Shown piece by piece: positions 16,415-26,467 of a DNA stretch of 64,000 bases (the first letter of the stretch is position 1; the number at the start of each line of letters is the position of its first letter). Under the pieces are notes generated by a model that saw nothing but the letters and a program-made list of their open reading frames with translations, was not told the DNA's origin and did not search any database. Source of the stretch: Tritonibacter scottomollicae (GTDB lineage Bacteria > Pseudomonadota > Alphaproteobacteria > Rhodobacterales > Rhodobacteraceae). The position numbers were made by a program, and so were the translations under genes. The stretch spans positions 372,001 through 436,000 of the forward strand of contig NZ_PVUF01000001.1 of NCBI RefSeq assembly GCF_003003215.1, written 5' to 3'.

Positions 16415-16555
16415 GTGAAGGTTGTGTTCATATCGAATCTGGACGACGGGGATATTGCCGCCCTGGTTGTCCGTGCTCCGCGTGTGCCTTCGCATCGCGT
16501 GCCGAAGTGTCGTTGTCCACTGTGTCCCGAAGCCGCCCCTCAGAGACCGTCATGA
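16415..16555 (+). CDS. Possible 46-residue leader peptide coupled to the hybrid kinase
   Basis: A GTG-start frame with a strong GGAGGT Shine-Dalgarno whose stop codon overlaps the kinase ATG (ATGA). The kinase start has no good ribosome site of its own. The product (KVVFISNLDDGDIAAL...) carries a CRCPLC motif near its C terminus. It resembles no family I know. The arrangement suggests translational coupling. Confidence 0.45.
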   Translation: MKVVFISNLDDGDIAALVVRAPRVPSHRVPKCRCPLCPEAAPQRPS

Positions 16556-17967
16556 CACTGCGGCCCGAGGATCCATTGGTGCCCGAACGCGCGTCAGATG
16601 ACCCGTCCTATCGTGACCTTCTCATCGAGTTGGAGCGGGAGAAGGAGCGGAGCGCGGAGCTGGAAACACAGCTGGAGCGCAAGTCCCAGTCGTTGCGCCG
16701 CGCCAATGGATCGCTAGTGGCATTGGCGCGACAAGTGGACCGGATGGTGAAGGAACGCACAGAGGACCTCGCACGTGATCGGGCCGAGGCAGAGGCGGAA
16801 AGCGCTGCCAAGACACAGTTTCTAGCCACCATGAGCCATGAGATCCGTACGCCTCTGAACGGGGTCCTGGGTATGGCTTCGGCTCTGGCGGATACCACGC
16901 TGGTCGAGGAGCAGGCGCAGATCCTTGATGTCCTGCGCGAGAGCGGGCGCCTGTTGCTCAGTATTGTTGATGACATCCTTGACCTGTCGAAGATTGAGGA
17001 GGGCAAGCTGGAGCTGGAGCGTCTGCCTATCGACGTGGTGGATCTTCTGGATGCGGTCTGTCGCCAGTTTCAGCCTCGAATGGAGGCGAAGGGGCTGGAT
17101 TTCACCCGCCTTTATGGTGGTGCGCTTTCATCCGGCGGGACTTGGGTGAATATCGATCCGACCCGGTTTCAGCAGGTGCTGACAAATCTGCTGTCCAATG
17201 CGGCGAAGTTCACTGATCGTGGCGCGATCACCCTGACAGCTGATTTGACGGACCATCAGGACGGCACGCTGATCTTGTCGGTGACAGTGCGGGATACCGG
17301 TGTCGGCTTGTCGCAGGCGCAGGTCGAGAGATTGTTTCAGCCCTATGTGCAGGCCGATGCCAGCGTGCATCGCAACCATGGTGGAACCGGACTGGGCTTG
17401 GCGATCTCGCGCCAGATCTGTTTGCGTATGGGCGGTGAGCTGGAGTGCCGAAGTGCCAAGGGCGAGGGGAGCGAATTTTGCGCGACCTTCCGCGTGTCGC
17501 GTGCCACGCCGCTGGAAAAGACGCCTGAACCGGATCAGAAGGCGGATGTGGACGTGATCGCCCGGCGGCGCTGGCGGGTCCTCGTGGCAGAGGACAATCG
17601 CACCAATCGCATGGTGCTTCACCATATCCTGCGCCACCATGATCTCGATCTTCTTTGGGTCGAGAACGGCGAGCAAGCGGTGGAGGCCTGTCGTCGGGTC
17701 GAGCCCGATCTGGTGCTGATGGACGTGAATATGCCGTTGATGGATGGGGTGACTGCAGCCGGGCAGGTCCGGGCCGAGGAACGTGCACAGGATCGCACGC
17801 CGGTACCGATCATTGCTGTGTCGGCGAATGCGCTGGTGCATCAGGTCAGGCATTATCTTGAGAGCGGTATGAACTACCATGTGGCAAAGCCGATCCGTAA
17901 GGACCGCCTGCTTCGCGTGATGGCGCAGGCCTTGCTGGATGCTCCAATCGTCGAAGATAGCGCTTAA
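16552..17967 (+). CDS. Soluble hybrid sensor histidine kinase with receiver domain
   Basis: 471 residues without membrane helices. A coiled coil (about 20-90) leads into HisKA with phospho-His H96 (MSHEIRTPLNG). HATPase_c follows with N-box TNLLSNAAKF, G1 RDTGVGL and G2 GGTGLGLAIS. The C-terminal receiver (about 340-465) has AEDN, the phospho-acceptor D391 (LMDVNMPLMDG) and K446. No PAS or other input domain is seen, so the coiled coil or a partner protein must provide the signal. There is no output regulator adjacent. It is likely part of a phosphorelay through an Hpt protein elsewhere. GTG at 16507 is an alternative start. Confidence 0.93.
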   Translation: MTLRPEDPLVPERASDDPSYRDLLIELEREKERSAELETQLERKSQSLRRANGSLVALARQVDRMVKERTEDLARDRAEAEAESAAKTQFLATMSHEIRTPLNGVLGMASALADTTLVEEQAQILDVLRESGRLLLSIVDDILDLSKIEEGKLELERLPIDVVDLLDAVCRQFQPRMEAKGLDFTRLYGGALSSGGTWVNIDPTRFQQVLTNLLSNAAKFTDRGAITLTADLTDHQDGTLILSVTVRDTGVGLSQAQVERLFQPYVQADASVHRNHGGTGLGLAISRQICLRMGGELECRSAKGEGSEFCATFRVSRATPLEKTPEPDQKADVDVIARRRWRVLVAEDNRTNRMVLHHILRHHDLDLLWVENGEQAVEACRRVEPDLVLMDVNMPLMDGVTAAGQVRAEERAQDRTPVPIIAVSANALVHQVRHYLESGMNYHVAKPIRKDRLLRVMAQALLDAPIVEDSA

Positions 17968-18004
17968 ACTTCGTCCCCGGGCGACGCTCAGCAGCAGAAA
18001 TAGA

Positions 18005-18031
18005 AAACGGCGGCCCGCTAGACCGCCGTTT
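18005..18031. terminator. Bidirectional terminator between the kinase gene and trpA
   Basis: A perfect 9-bp stem (AAACGGCGG with its complement) and a 9-base loop, flanked by A and T runs, between convergent genes. Confidence 0.75.
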
Positions 18032-18056
18032 AGCATTCTGTGTCAGGACGCCGGGG

Positions 18057-18860
18057 TCAGCCCGCGTGTGCGCCATCCGCAAGTGATTTCACGAAAGCGA
18101 GCACCTCGGACGCGGATTTTCCGGCACCAATTTCGGCAACGATGGCACTGCCGACGACGGCGCCGTCAGAGACCGACGCAATGGTCTGCGCGCGCTCCGG
18201 TGTTTTGATACCAAAGCCTACGATCACGGGGAGGTCGGTCGCCGCTTTGATGCGCGACACCTCTGGGCCAACATCCGATGCTTCGGCCTCTGCCGCACCG
18301 GTGATGCCGGTGATCGAAACATAATAAACAAATCCGGAGGTGTTTTGCAGCACGCGGGGCAGGCGGGCGTTGTCGGTGGTGGGGGTGGCCAGCCGGATGA
18401 AGTTAAGACCCGCTGCCTGGGCAGGCAGACACAACTCGCTGTCTTCCTCGGGCGGCAAATCTACCACGATCAGCCCGTCGATGCCTGCAGCCTTGGCATC
18501 GGCAAGGAATGTCTCCACACCGCGAGAATAGATCGGATTATAGTAGCCCATTAGCACGATCGGCGTTGTGTCGTCCTCTTTGCGGAAGTCGCGCGCCAAC
18601 TGGAGCGTGCGCTCCAATGTCATGCCGCCTTCCAACGCACGTTGCCCGGCAAGCTGAATGGTCGGGCCGTCGGCCATCGGATCGGTGAAGGGCAGGCCGA
18701 GTTCGATGATGTCTACGCCAGCGCCGGGCAGGCCTTTGACCATTTCCAACGAAGTGTCATAGTCTGGGTCGCCCGCCATCACATAGGTGACGAAGGCCTT
18801 CTTGCCCGCTGCAGACAGTTCGGCAAACTTGGCGTCGATACGTGTGGTGGGACGGGTCAT
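18057..18860 (-). CDS. trpA: Tryptophan synthase alpha chain
   Basis: A 267-residue TIM-barrel enzyme that cleaves indole-3-glycerol phosphate to indole and glyceraldehyde 3-phosphate. Markers: [12 protein letters not shown], the catalytic Glu in [18 protein letters not shown], the catalytic Asp region [11 protein letters not shown], and phosphate-binding GFGIKTPE and GSAIV. AGAAGG precedes the ATG. It is unlinked to trpB (6.3 kb) and transcribed the opposite way, so the stoichiometric partners are expressed from separate promoters. Confidence 0.97.
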   Translation of the reverse strand: MTRPTTRIDAKFAELSAAGKKAFVTYVMAGDPDYDTSLEMVKGLPGAGVDIIELGLPFTDPMADGPTIQLAGQRALEGGMTLERTLQLARDFRKEDDTTPIVLMGYYNPIYSRGVETFLADAKAAGIDGLIVVDLPPEEDSELCLPAQAAGLNFIRLATPTTDNARLPRVLQNTSGFVYYVSITGITGAAEAEASDVGPEVSRIKAATDLPVIVGFGIKTPERAQTIASVSDGAVVGSAIVAEIGAGKSASEVLAFVKSLADGAHAG

Positions 18861-18973
18861 GTGCGGGCCTTCTGAGATCTCTGTTGCTTGGTTTGATGTG
18901 CCGAAACTTCCCGGCAAAATCAATCCCGACGAGACCTCAGGGCGATGTTTAACTTTAAGCCGTCTTGGAAAGC

Positions 18974-19486
18974 TCAGTTTCTTGCGCGATGTCGCAGGGG
19001 GACGTGAAGGCGCAAACTGATGGCGTTGAGGCCTGGATTCTGGTCGCCGATGGAGGCGTTGGAGATATGTGTGAATGCCAGCGTCAGACGACGCCCGCCG
19101 CGCAGCTCGCGCCCGATACCAACGAGCGAGCGGATCTCGAAGGTAGATCCGAGATCATTGGCTTTTTCCCCTTCGAAGAACGCGCCCGGCATCACGCTGG
19201 CCTCGATAAACCAACGCTGTCCCAGGTCGCGCTGGGCCTGAAGGCCGCCGCCGAGGAAAATGTCACCCGTTTCATGCACCAGTGCGGTGACACCAAGGCC
19301 GGCATCAAACCCGAGTAGGCGCCAGTCTCGCGTGCCGAGGTAATCGGCTGAAAGATAGGCGCCATCGTCGGCCTGTTCCGCAAGGAAGTCGGCATGCCCG
19401 AAGCCGAAAACAAGCTCCTGAGCCTGTGCTACAGATGTGAAGAGCAGAGACGGGAGAAGGGCAAACGTGGTTGCAAGTCTGCGCAT
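18974..19486 (-). CDS. PagL-like lipid A 3-O-deacylase (acyloxyacyl hydrolase family)
   Basis: A 170-residue outer membrane protein: signal peptide to SVAQAQ, alternating beta-strands, and the FTHISNAS motif containing the catalytic His and Ser of PagL. PagL removes the 3-O-linked acyl chain of lipid A in the outer membrane. The residue 12 after the catalytic Ser, which should be the Glu of the Ser-His-Glu triad, is Asn here (NPGLNA). Activity therefore needs checking. It is monocistronic and divergent from ychF. Confidence 0.75.
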   Translation of the reverse strand: MRRLATTFALLPSLLFTSVAQAQELVFGFGHADFLAEQADDGAYLSADYLGTRDWRLLGFDAGLGVTALVHETGDIFLGGGLQAQRDLGQRWFIEASVMPGAFFEGEKANDLGSTFEIRSLVGIGRELRGGRRLTLAFTHISNASIGDQNPGLNAISLRLHVPLRHRARN

Positions 19487-19671
19487 GAGATCCTCGCGAA
19501 CTGGGGCTGCCGGCGCGTGGCGCATCGGCCTGCGGGTTGCGTGAAATCAGGATAAAGGAATGTGACAGTTATGTGTCAACTGTTATGAGCCGCCTGCTCA
19601 GACGCTGTGCGCTTGCGAAAATGGTAGATAGAGCCTAAGTGCTGGCTCCCAAATGGCATCAGGAGGCCGGT

Positions 19672-20769
19672 ATGGGCTTTAAAATGGGAATCGTGGGTCT
19701 GCCGAACGTCGGCAAGTCGACCCTGTTCAACGCACTGACCAAGACCGCATCGGCGCAGGCGGCAAATTTTCCGTTCTGCACGATCGAGCCGAACGTGGGC
19801 GAGGTGGGGGTTCCCGACGCCCGATTGGAGAAACTGGCCGGGATCGCGCAATCGAAATCGATCATCCCGACGCGGATGACGTTTGTCGATATTGCAGGCC
19901 TTGTGAAGGGCGCCTCCAAGGGCGAAGGGCTGGGCAATCAGTTCCTTGCCAATATCCGCGAAGTGGACGCGATCGCCCATGTTTTGCGGTGTTTTGAGGA
20001 TGGTGACGTCACCCACGTGGATGGTCGCGTCGATCCGGTTGCAGACGCTGACACCATCGAGACCGAGCTGATGCTCTCCGACCTTGAAAGCATCGAAAAA
20101 CGCCGCGCCAACCTGGTGCGCAAGCTGAAGGGCAACGACAAGGAGGCCCAGCAGCAGGACCGGTTGCTGGCCGCCGCGCAGGCGATGCTGGAAGACGGCA
20201 AACCGGCCCGGCTGGTGGAGGTCGACGCGGACGACCAAAAGGCCTGGACGATGCTGCAGCTTCTGACCACCAAACCGGTGCTTTATGTCTGCAATGTCGG
20301 TGAGAGCGAGAGCGTTGACGGCAACGCCCATTCCGCCAAAGTGGCAGAGATGGCGGCGGCCCAAGGTAACAGCCATGTGATCATTTCGGCGCAGATCGAA
20401 GAGGAAATCAGCCAGCTGGAATCGGAAGAGGCGCAGATGTTCCTCGACGAAATGGGGCTGGAGGAGGCGGGTCTCGACCGTCTGATCCGCGCAGGCTACG
20501 AGTTGTTGCACCTCGAGACTTATTTCACCGTAGGCCCCAAGGAAGCCCGTGCCTGGACTATCAAGACCGGCACTGCCGCGCCCCAAGCGGCTGGTGTGAT
20601 CCACGGCGATTTCGAGAAAGGCTTCATTCGTGCCGAGACCATCGCCTATGATGATTTCATCGCCTGTGGCGGCGAGAGCGGTGCCAAGGAAGCGGGCAAG
20701 ATGCGCGCAGAGGGCAAAAGCTACATCGTCAAGGATGGCGACGTGCTGCACTTCCTGTTCAACACCTGA
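19672..20769 (+). CDS. ychF: Redox-regulated ATPase/GTPase YchF (Obg family)
   Basis: A 365-residue protein, the usual YchF length. P-loop [29 protein letters not shown], a coiled coil (about 120-180), and a C-terminal TGS domain ([22 protein letters not shown]). The G4 site is divergent (CNVGE rather than NKxD), which gives YchF its ATP preference. It associates with ribosomes and the oxidative stress response. Start at 19672 (MGFKMGIVG), preceded by AGGAGG. A terminator follows. Confidence 0.97.
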   Translation: MGFKMGIVGLPNVGKSTLFNALTKTASAQAANFPFCTIEPNVGEVGVPDARLEKLAGIAQSKSIIPTRMTFVDIAGLVKGASKGEGLGNQFLANIREVDAIAHVLRCFEDGDVTHVDGRVDPVADADTIETELMLSDLESIEKRRANLVRKLKGNDKEAQQQDRLLAAAQAMLEDGKPARLVEVDADDQKAWTMLQLLTTKPVLYVCNVGESESVDGNAHSAKVAEMAAAQGNSHVIISAQIEEEISQLESEEAQMFLDEMGLEEAGLDRLIRAGYELLHLETYFTVGPKEARAWTIKTGTAAPQAAGVIHGDFEKGFIRAETIAYDDFIACGGESGAKEAGKMRAEGKSYIVKDGDVLHFLFNT

Positions 20770-20798
20770 CCGGCGCGCTCTGAACCGAATGGTCCGCA

Positions 20799-20830
20799 AT
20801 GCCCGTCTTTGAAAAAAGGCGGGCATTTTT
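20799..20830 (+). terminator. Rho-independent terminator of ychF
   Basis: AATGCCCGTCTTT pairs with AAAGGCGGGCATT (one G-T pair) and is followed by a T-run. Confidence 0.9.
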
Positions 20831-20927
20831 CTGGTGCTGGTGTTTCGCCTCGCCGAACGCGGCAGGCGCTTGAGTTGCCGCTAACACATTGCTACACCCA
20901 TCCGATTATTCAGTGGTAGGGATAACA

Positions 20928-21851
20928 ATGACAACAAAACTCATCATCGACACGGATCCCGGCATCGACGATGCCATGGCGATCTTCTATGCCGCCGCCG
21001 CCCCGGATATCGAGCTTTTGGGCCTGACGACGATCTTTGGCAATGTGACCACCAAGACCGCCACCCGCAACGCGTTGCGCCTGCTGGAGGCAGCAGAACT
21101 GGACCTGCCGGTGGCCCATGGCGCCGAACAGCCGCTGGTGCTGCCGCCGTTCGAGCCCTCTGCTCATGTGCATGGTGATGAGGGCTTTGGAGAAATACCC
21201 GCCGCCACGCCCAAGGGCGCCGCTGTGGCCGAAGACGCCGCCGATTTCCTGATCCGCATGGCGCGGGAGCACAAAGGCGAGCTGGTGGTGTGTCCTATCG
21301 GCCCCTTGACCAACATCGCCGTCGCCATCCAGCGTGACGCGCAATTCGTCAAGAATTGCAAACGGATCGTCATCATGGGCGGCTCGCTCGAGGCGGGCGG
21401 CAACATCACTCCTCACGCCGAAGCCAACATCTACCACGACCCGCATGCGGCGGAAGTGGTGTTCGCCGCGGCTGCGGGCAAGGTGGTCATGGTGGGCTTG
21501 GATGTAACGCTGAAGATCCTCTGCACGCCCGAGGATTTCGACGCCATCAAGGAGCGTTCGCCCGATCTAGGCGGCATGCTCAAGGAGATGAGCGTCTTTT
21601 ACATCAAATTCTATCAGGAGGTTGCGAACCTCAATGGCTGTTCCCTGCACGATCCGGCCGCAGTGATCGCCTGCACCCATGCAGAGCTGTTTGAGACGCG
21701 CGCGGTGAAGGTCACGGTGTCGACCGAACAAGTAACATCCGGTGAGACCCGCGTTGCAGAAGATGCTCGCGGCGACACGCATGTGGCGATGGGCGTTGAT
21801 GCGGAGGCTGTGAAATCCCTCTTTCTCAAGCGCTTGTCACTTCTTCCCTGA
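20928..21851 (+). CDS. Inosine-uridine preferring nucleoside hydrolase
   Basis: A 307-residue nucleoside hydrolase. The N-terminal calcium-binding DTDPGIDDA cluster is intact. GPLTNIA, IVIMGGS and the C-terminal LHDPAAV (His/Asp of the active site) are in the expected order. It splits ribonucleosides into base and ribose for salvage. Start at 20928 (MTTKLIID), preceded by GGTAGGGA. No nucleoside transporter is adjacent. Confidence 0.93.
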   Translation: MTTKLIIDTDPGIDDAMAIFYAAAAPDIELLGLTTIFGNVTTKTATRNALRLLEAAELDLPVAHGAEQPLVLPPFEPSAHVHGDEGFGEIPAATPKGAAVAEDAADFLIRMAREHKGELVVCPIGPLTNIAVAIQRDAQFVKNCKRIVIMGGSLEAGGNITPHAEANIYHDPHAAEVVFAAAAGKVVMVGLDVTLKILCTPEDFDAIKERSPDLGGMLKEMSVFYIKFYQEVANLNGCSLHDPAAVIACTHAELFETRAVKVTVSTEQVTSGETRVAEDARGDTHVAMGVDAEAVKSLFLKRLSLLP

Positions 21852-21859
21852 CATTGCAT

Positions 21860-21893
21860 CTCTTCAGCGGAAGGTGATCCTTTCGCTGAAGAG
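21860..21893 (+). terminator. Strong hairpin after the nucleoside hydrolase gene
   Basis: A 15-bp stem (CTCTTCAGCGGAAGG with near-perfect complement, one G-T pair) and TGAT loop starts 9 bases after the stop. There is no T tract, so it may be a Rho-assisted or transcript-protecting 3' end. Confidence 0.65.
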
Positions 21894-22706
21894 GCCCGCG
21901 AATTTGTCGATTTTATCGACCAAGGGACCTGCAAAGCTTCGCTAATCTACTGCACGAAGCCTGTCGCTTTTTGGCGGAGGCGTATCCTCGCGTTCTTCAG
22001 GACTTTTCTGAGTCGGATCGTGTCATAGCCCCCCCCCGAGCATCCATCTGACCTTTGGCAGGCCGCGGCACTAAGTCCGCGTGCCGACGTGATCGCTGAC
22101 CTGTCCGGCGTTTCTAAGGGCTCCCATGGCTGTTGCAGGTGGCATGCAGTTTCATGTTCATGACGCCCTTCGTTCGGCTGTTGAGGTGCCCACGCCTCAC
22201 TGTTTCATCGCGAGGCTGGCCGCCGTGCGCTGCGCTTTGCGATATGTTGCTTCGCTCATGATAGTTCTCTTTTCACCATGATCGGCGGGCAAGCTGGCCA
22301 GCCTCTGCGCGACGATGCCTCTATCGCTTCAGCACTTCTGCTTCTGTAGGGCATTTCAGGGACCTACGTGGCCCCAATGGAGCCACGGTCCCCTCAACTA
22401 TGCCGCTCCAGGTGCGCAGATCATCAATGCAGGAGGTGCCGTGGGTCTCCGAAAAGACCAGCCCTCAGACTCTGCAATTGCGCTTCATTCAAAAAGCTGA
22501 GGTTGCTCATTGATCAGATCTGCATGAGCAGCCTCAATCATGCCAATTGACAAAAAAACAATGAACTTTGAGTTTGAGAGATTTCTTAATGGGGCAATTG
22601 ACTGCTGGGGGTTGTGTGAAATATCAATTTTGAGGTGCGTAAGTAATCAACTTGAGATTGTTACTGTTGGTGTGATCTTAAATCGCCGTCTTGGGCAACC
22701 TCTTAA
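21894..22706. other. Gene-poor 0.8-kb region at the edge of the accessory stretch
   Basis: No convincing gene. It includes a run of eight or nine C near 22029 and an A/T-rich promoter-like zone at about 22530-22690 ahead of the autotransporter. A 20-codon frame lies on the minus strand (about 22207-22266). Degraded mobile-element sequence is possible, but no transposase motif could be read. Confidence 0.4.
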
Positions 22707-25700
22707 ATGGAACTGGCAGACATGACGTTCTCGTTTGGATATTTGATTGCGACATTCCTTGGGCTAGGACGCGGCAACGGCCAGACCTGTCAACGCGCTC
22801 GCCTGATATCCAGGCTGACGCGAAACTGCCTCCCGACGCTCATTGGCGTGATGCTCTGGTTCACGGCAGCGGTGCCCGCGCAGGCGCAGTACAACGATTG
22901 TCCTCCACTCAATAACATCCCGCCCAACGGTGGAGAGGTCTGGTTGGACCTGACTCTTGATCAATGCACCCACGCCGAACCTGCAGCGACCTCGGATGTG
23001 ATCCAAATCCAGTTTGACGCGATTAATGGCGACTTCAATGTCGGCTACTACGAAGCTGTCCCGGCCAATGCCACATCGTTCGGCGCGGTGGTGTTCGAAG
23101 GAATTACGCTCACGGAAGGCGTGCAAATAAACAATATCTCTTGCTCGGGTGCTGGTACCACACCTGACTGTGATCTGTCGGGCACCTTTGACGGGTCTCC
23201 CATCAGCGCAACTGCGTCAGACTCCGATGGCTCGGTGGGGTCAACACCGCCCGCCAACGCGGCGCCGACAGCGAATGCGGGTGCGGATCAGTCGGAGGTC
23301 TCGGGCACGGCGGTGACGCTGGACGGCAGCGGCAGCAGCGACAGTGACGGCACGATTGCAAGCTACGCCTGGAGCCGCACGGGCGGGACCGGGACAGCGG
23401 GCAATGCGGTGCTGTCGGATGCGACGGCGGTCAACCCAAGCTTCACGGACGCCTCACTGACCTCGAACGACGGGGCGGTGACGCATATCTTCGCGCTGGT
23501 GGTGACCGATGACGACGGCGCCACCTCCGTGGCGGATAGCGTGACGGTGACGATCACTCCGCCCGCCAACGCGGCGCCGACGGCGAATGCGGGTGCGGAT
23601 CAGTCGGAGGTCTCGGGCACGGCGGTGACGCTGGACGGCAGCGGCAGCAGCGACAGTGACGGCACGATTGCAAGCTACGCCTGGAGCCGCACGGGCGGAA
23701 CCGGGACAGCGGGCAATGCGGTGCTGTCGGATGCGACGGCGGTCAACCCAAGCTTCACGGACGCCTCGCTGACCTCGAATGACGCGGCGGTGACGCATAT
23801 CTTCGCGCTGGTGGTGACCGATGACGACGGCGCCACCTCCGTGGCGGATAGCGTGACGGTGACGATCACACCGCCAGCGAATGCGGCGCCGACAGCGAAT
23901 GCGGGTGCGGATCAGTCGGAGGTCTCGGGCACGGCGGTGACGCTGGACGGCAGCGGCAGCAGCGACAGCGATGGCACGATTGCAAGCTACGCCTGGAGCC
24001 GCACGGGCGGGACCGGCACGGCGGGCAATGCGGTGCTGTCGGATGCGACGGCGGTCAACCCAAGCTTCACGGACGCCTCGCTGACCTCGAATGACGCGGC
24101 GGTGACGCATATCTTCGCGCTGGTGGTGACCGATGACGACGGCGCCACCTCCGTGGCGGATAGCGTGACGGTGACGATCACACCGCCTCTCGACACGGAG
24201 CCCCCAGTCATTGACGAAATTGCGGATGTCGCGGTGGACACAGATTCCGGGGTCAATACGGCCTCGGTCGCGCTTGTCGCAAATGTCGCCGACAATTCCG
24301 GTGAAGTCATAGCCGCCGACTTTTCGATTGATGGCACAGTGATTGCCAGCCCGTATGATTTCTCCGTCGGCACAACGCAGGTGACCGCGACGGCGCAGGA
24401 CAGCGCGGGCAATGCGGCGACGCCGCAGACCTTCGAGGTGACGGTCACTGACACGACACCGCCCGAAGCTCCGGTTGTCGCAGCCCCGACCACAAGGTCG
24501 GACGGCCGAGCAGAGGTGGCCGGCACTGCCGAGCCGCTCAGCACCGTCACCGTTACCTTTCCTGATGCAAGCGTCGAGACTGCCGCGGCGGGCCCCGGTG
24601 GTACCTTCGAGGTCGTGTCCGCGACGGCCCAAAGCTCAGGCGAGATCAAGATTGTGGCCGAGGATTCCGCCGCAAACAGATCGGAGACAACGACCATAGC
24701 CTATGTTGGTGATGATACACGGCCAACACTCACCATCAGCGCGTTGACCGGGCCGAGCAACGGAACCTTCAGTGCCGCGATCACCCTGTCCGAGGCGAGT
24801 ACAAATTTCGATGCCAGCGATCTTACACTGACAAATGCCAGCGCAACTATGACTGGATCAGGAACGCAGTACTCCGTCGTCCTGACCCCGGATGCGGATG
24901 GCACGGTTGCTGTCTCAGTCGGCACAAACAGGTTCAGCGATGCCGCCGGAAATGGCAATGAGGCGTCAAACACGTCGAGTGTCGAGTACGACGGCACTGC
25001 CCCCACGGTCAGCATCACCGGGGCGCCAGAGGTTTTGGCTGGAGCCTCCTTGATAAACGTGAACGTTACATTCTCTGAAAGCGTAACAGGCTTCGCCGCT
25101 GGCGATATCACCACCACAAACGCAAATGTGGTCGGCCTAAGCGGCAGTGGTTCGGATTATGTGGCGACCCTTCGCGCATTCGGGACCGGGGCCGTCGGGA
25201 TCACCGTTCCCGCCAATGTGGCCGTGGACGCGGCTGGCAACGGCAACCTGGAGTCCAATGCGGTTACGATCGAGGATCAAACAGTCGAACAAACACAGCG
25301 CCTTATCGCCTCGTTCATGCAAAGCCGGGCCAATCAGTTGATCAGCAATCAACCGGATCTCGTGCCCTTCCTGTCGGGGAGCAAGCAGGCGAGCTTTGGC
25401 CTGATGGCAACACGGGGTGTCGGCAATTTCAATGTGGCAACGGGGACGAAGTATCCGGTCTGGGCCCAGGTGAAAGGGGCGTGGTCAAGCAGTGGTGATA
25501 GCGATAGCACCTATGTCTTCGGCGCGTTTGGGGTTCATCGGGCGATCAGTAAGAACGTGTTGCTCGGTGCGACGCTGCAATTCGACCATATTGCTCAGGA
25601 CACCGGAGCCTCCACGGTCAGCGGAACCGGTTGGATGCTTGGGCCTTATTTCGTCGCGAAGAGTTCAAACCATCCGCTGTATTTCGAAGGGCGGCTTCTT

Positions 25701-26198
25701 TACGGCGAAACGACGAACGACATTTCTCCCTTCGGCACATATGAGGATCGGTTCTACACGACCCGTATGCTTGCCAACCTGAAAGTCGCGGGCGACCTGT
25801 CCATGGGCACCACGATCCTCAGCCCGTTTCTGGATGCCTCTTACTCGACGGAGGATCAGCACAGCTATGTAGATACCCTGGGCAACACGATCCCCGGACA
25901 AGACTTCAAGCTGGGCCAGGTCGAGGTCGGTCTTGATTTCAGCCAGATGCTTTCGGTGAACACGGGTGAGTTGGAGCTGTGGGGCGGGGTCTCTGGCATC
26001 TGGTCCTACAGCAACGGCACGGGATCGGTAACGACCGCGGATCCGGCGTATGAGGGCGGCCGCGCGCGGGTCGAGCTGGGGTTCAATCGCCAGATCACCG
26101 CGGGACAAAGCGTCACGGGGGCCGCCTTTTATGACGGTATCGGTGCAGCCGGGTTTGAAAGCTATGGGTTGAGCCTGGGCTACCAGCTGCAGTTCTAG
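22707..26198 (+). CDS. Large autotransporter adhesin with PKD/Ig-like repeats
   Basis: A 1163-residue secreted protein. A long N-terminal signal region ends near VPAQAQ. A unique head (about 60-180) with Cys pairs is followed by three near-identical 104-residue PKD-like domains (residues 181-492, each with TANAGADQSEVSGTAVTLDG and FALVVTDDDGATSVAD). Then come HYR-, Ig- and Big-like domains (TATAQDSAGNAATPQTFEVTVTD type, about 493-860). The last 280 or so residues form an autotransporter beta-barrel ending in aromatic QLQF. Expected role: surface exposure, adhesion or aggregation. The first ATG is weak and M6 at 22722 is a possible start. It stands alone, next to the Mdp gene group. Confidence 0.88.
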   Translation: MELADMTFSFGYLIATFLGLGRGNGQTCQRARLISRLTRNCLPTLIGVMLWFTAAVPAQAQYNDCPPLNNIPPNGGEVWLDLTLDQCTHAEPAATSDVIQIQFDAINGDFNVGYYEAVPANATSFGAVVFEGITLTEGVQINNISCSGAGTTPDCDLSGTFDGSPISATASDSDGSVGSTPPANAAPTANAGADQSEVSGTAVTLDGSGSSDSDGTIASYAWSRTGGTGTAGNAVLSDATAVNPSFTDASLTSNDGAVTHIFALVVTDDDGATSVADSVTVTITPPANAAPTANAGADQSEVSGTAVTLDGSGSSDSDGTIASYAWSRTGGTGTAGNAVLSDATAVNPSFTDASLTSNDAAVTHIFALVVTDDDGATSVADSVTVTITPPANAAPTANAGADQSEVSGTAVTLDGSGSSDSDGTIASYAWSRTGGTGTAGNAVLSDATAVNPSFTDASLTSNDAAVTHIFALVVTDDDGATSVADSVTVTITPPLDTEPPVIDEIADVAVDTDSGVNTASVALVANVADNSGEVIAADFSIDGTVIASPYDFSVGTTQVTATAQDSAGNAATPQTFEVTVTDTTPPEAPVVAAPTTRSDGRAEVAGTAEPLSTVTVTFPDASVETAAAGPGGTFEVVSATAQSSGEIKIVAEDSAANRSETTTIAYVGDDTRPTLTISALTGPSNGTFSAAITLSEASTNFDASDLTLTNASATMTGSGTQYSVVLTPDADGTVAVSVGTNRFSDAAGNGNEASNTSSVEYDGTAPTVSITGAPEVLAGASLINVNVTFSESVTGFAAGDITTTNANVVGLSGSGSDYVATLRAFGTGAVGITVPANVAVDAAGNGNLESNAVTIEDQTVEQTQRLIASFMQSRANQLISNQPDLVPFLSGSKQASFGLMATRGVGNFNVATGTKYPVWAQVKGAWSSSGDSDSTYVFGAFGVHRAISKNVLLGATLQFDHIAQDTGASTVSGTGWMLGPYFVAKSSNHPLYFEGRLLYGETTNDISPFGTYEDRFYTTRMLANLKVAGDLSMGTTILSPFLDASYSTEDQHSYVDTLGNTIPGQDFKLGQVEVGLDFSQMLSVNTGELELWGGVSGIWSYSNGTGSVTTADPAYEGGRARVELGFNRQITAGQSVTGAAFYDGIGAAGFESYGLSLGYQLQF
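23247..24182 (+). repeat. Three tandem 312-bp coding repeats
   Basis: Copies at 23247-23558, 23559-23870 and 23871-24182 each encode 104 residues. They differ by only a handful of bases. Several are synonymous, and one is G/A in the SNDGAVT versus SNDAAVT position. The copy boundaries fall at the PPANAAPT junction. Confidence 0.97.
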
Positions 26199-26467
26199 GC
26201 ATCTCTGCGGAGCGGGGGGCGCCAAGCGCGGCCCCGCCCGTGAACCAGATCGTGGCGGCAAGCACACCCTGGCGTACCCCAAGCACGCAGGCGTCGAACC
26301 GGGAGGGCAAAATGGTGGGTAGAACGACGTCGAACCAACGTTCTATGCTGATGAGGCAAAGACCCGAAGCGATTTAAATGCAGCCTTGTACCGAAGCGTA
26401 TATTAGGGCTCTTCGGATGAGGCGAAACAGACGCAGTCTTACGTCAAACTACGAAAAGAGGATGTCC

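Noticed and set aside
23247-24182. CRISPR or satellite-type array
   Set aside because: The repeat unit is 312 bp, in frame, without spacers, and encodes PKD-like domains.
23454-24632. 392-codon leftward frame opposite the autotransporter repeats
   Set aside because: It repeats with the same 312-bp period and is very Arg-rich. It is an antisense artefact of the repeat DNA.
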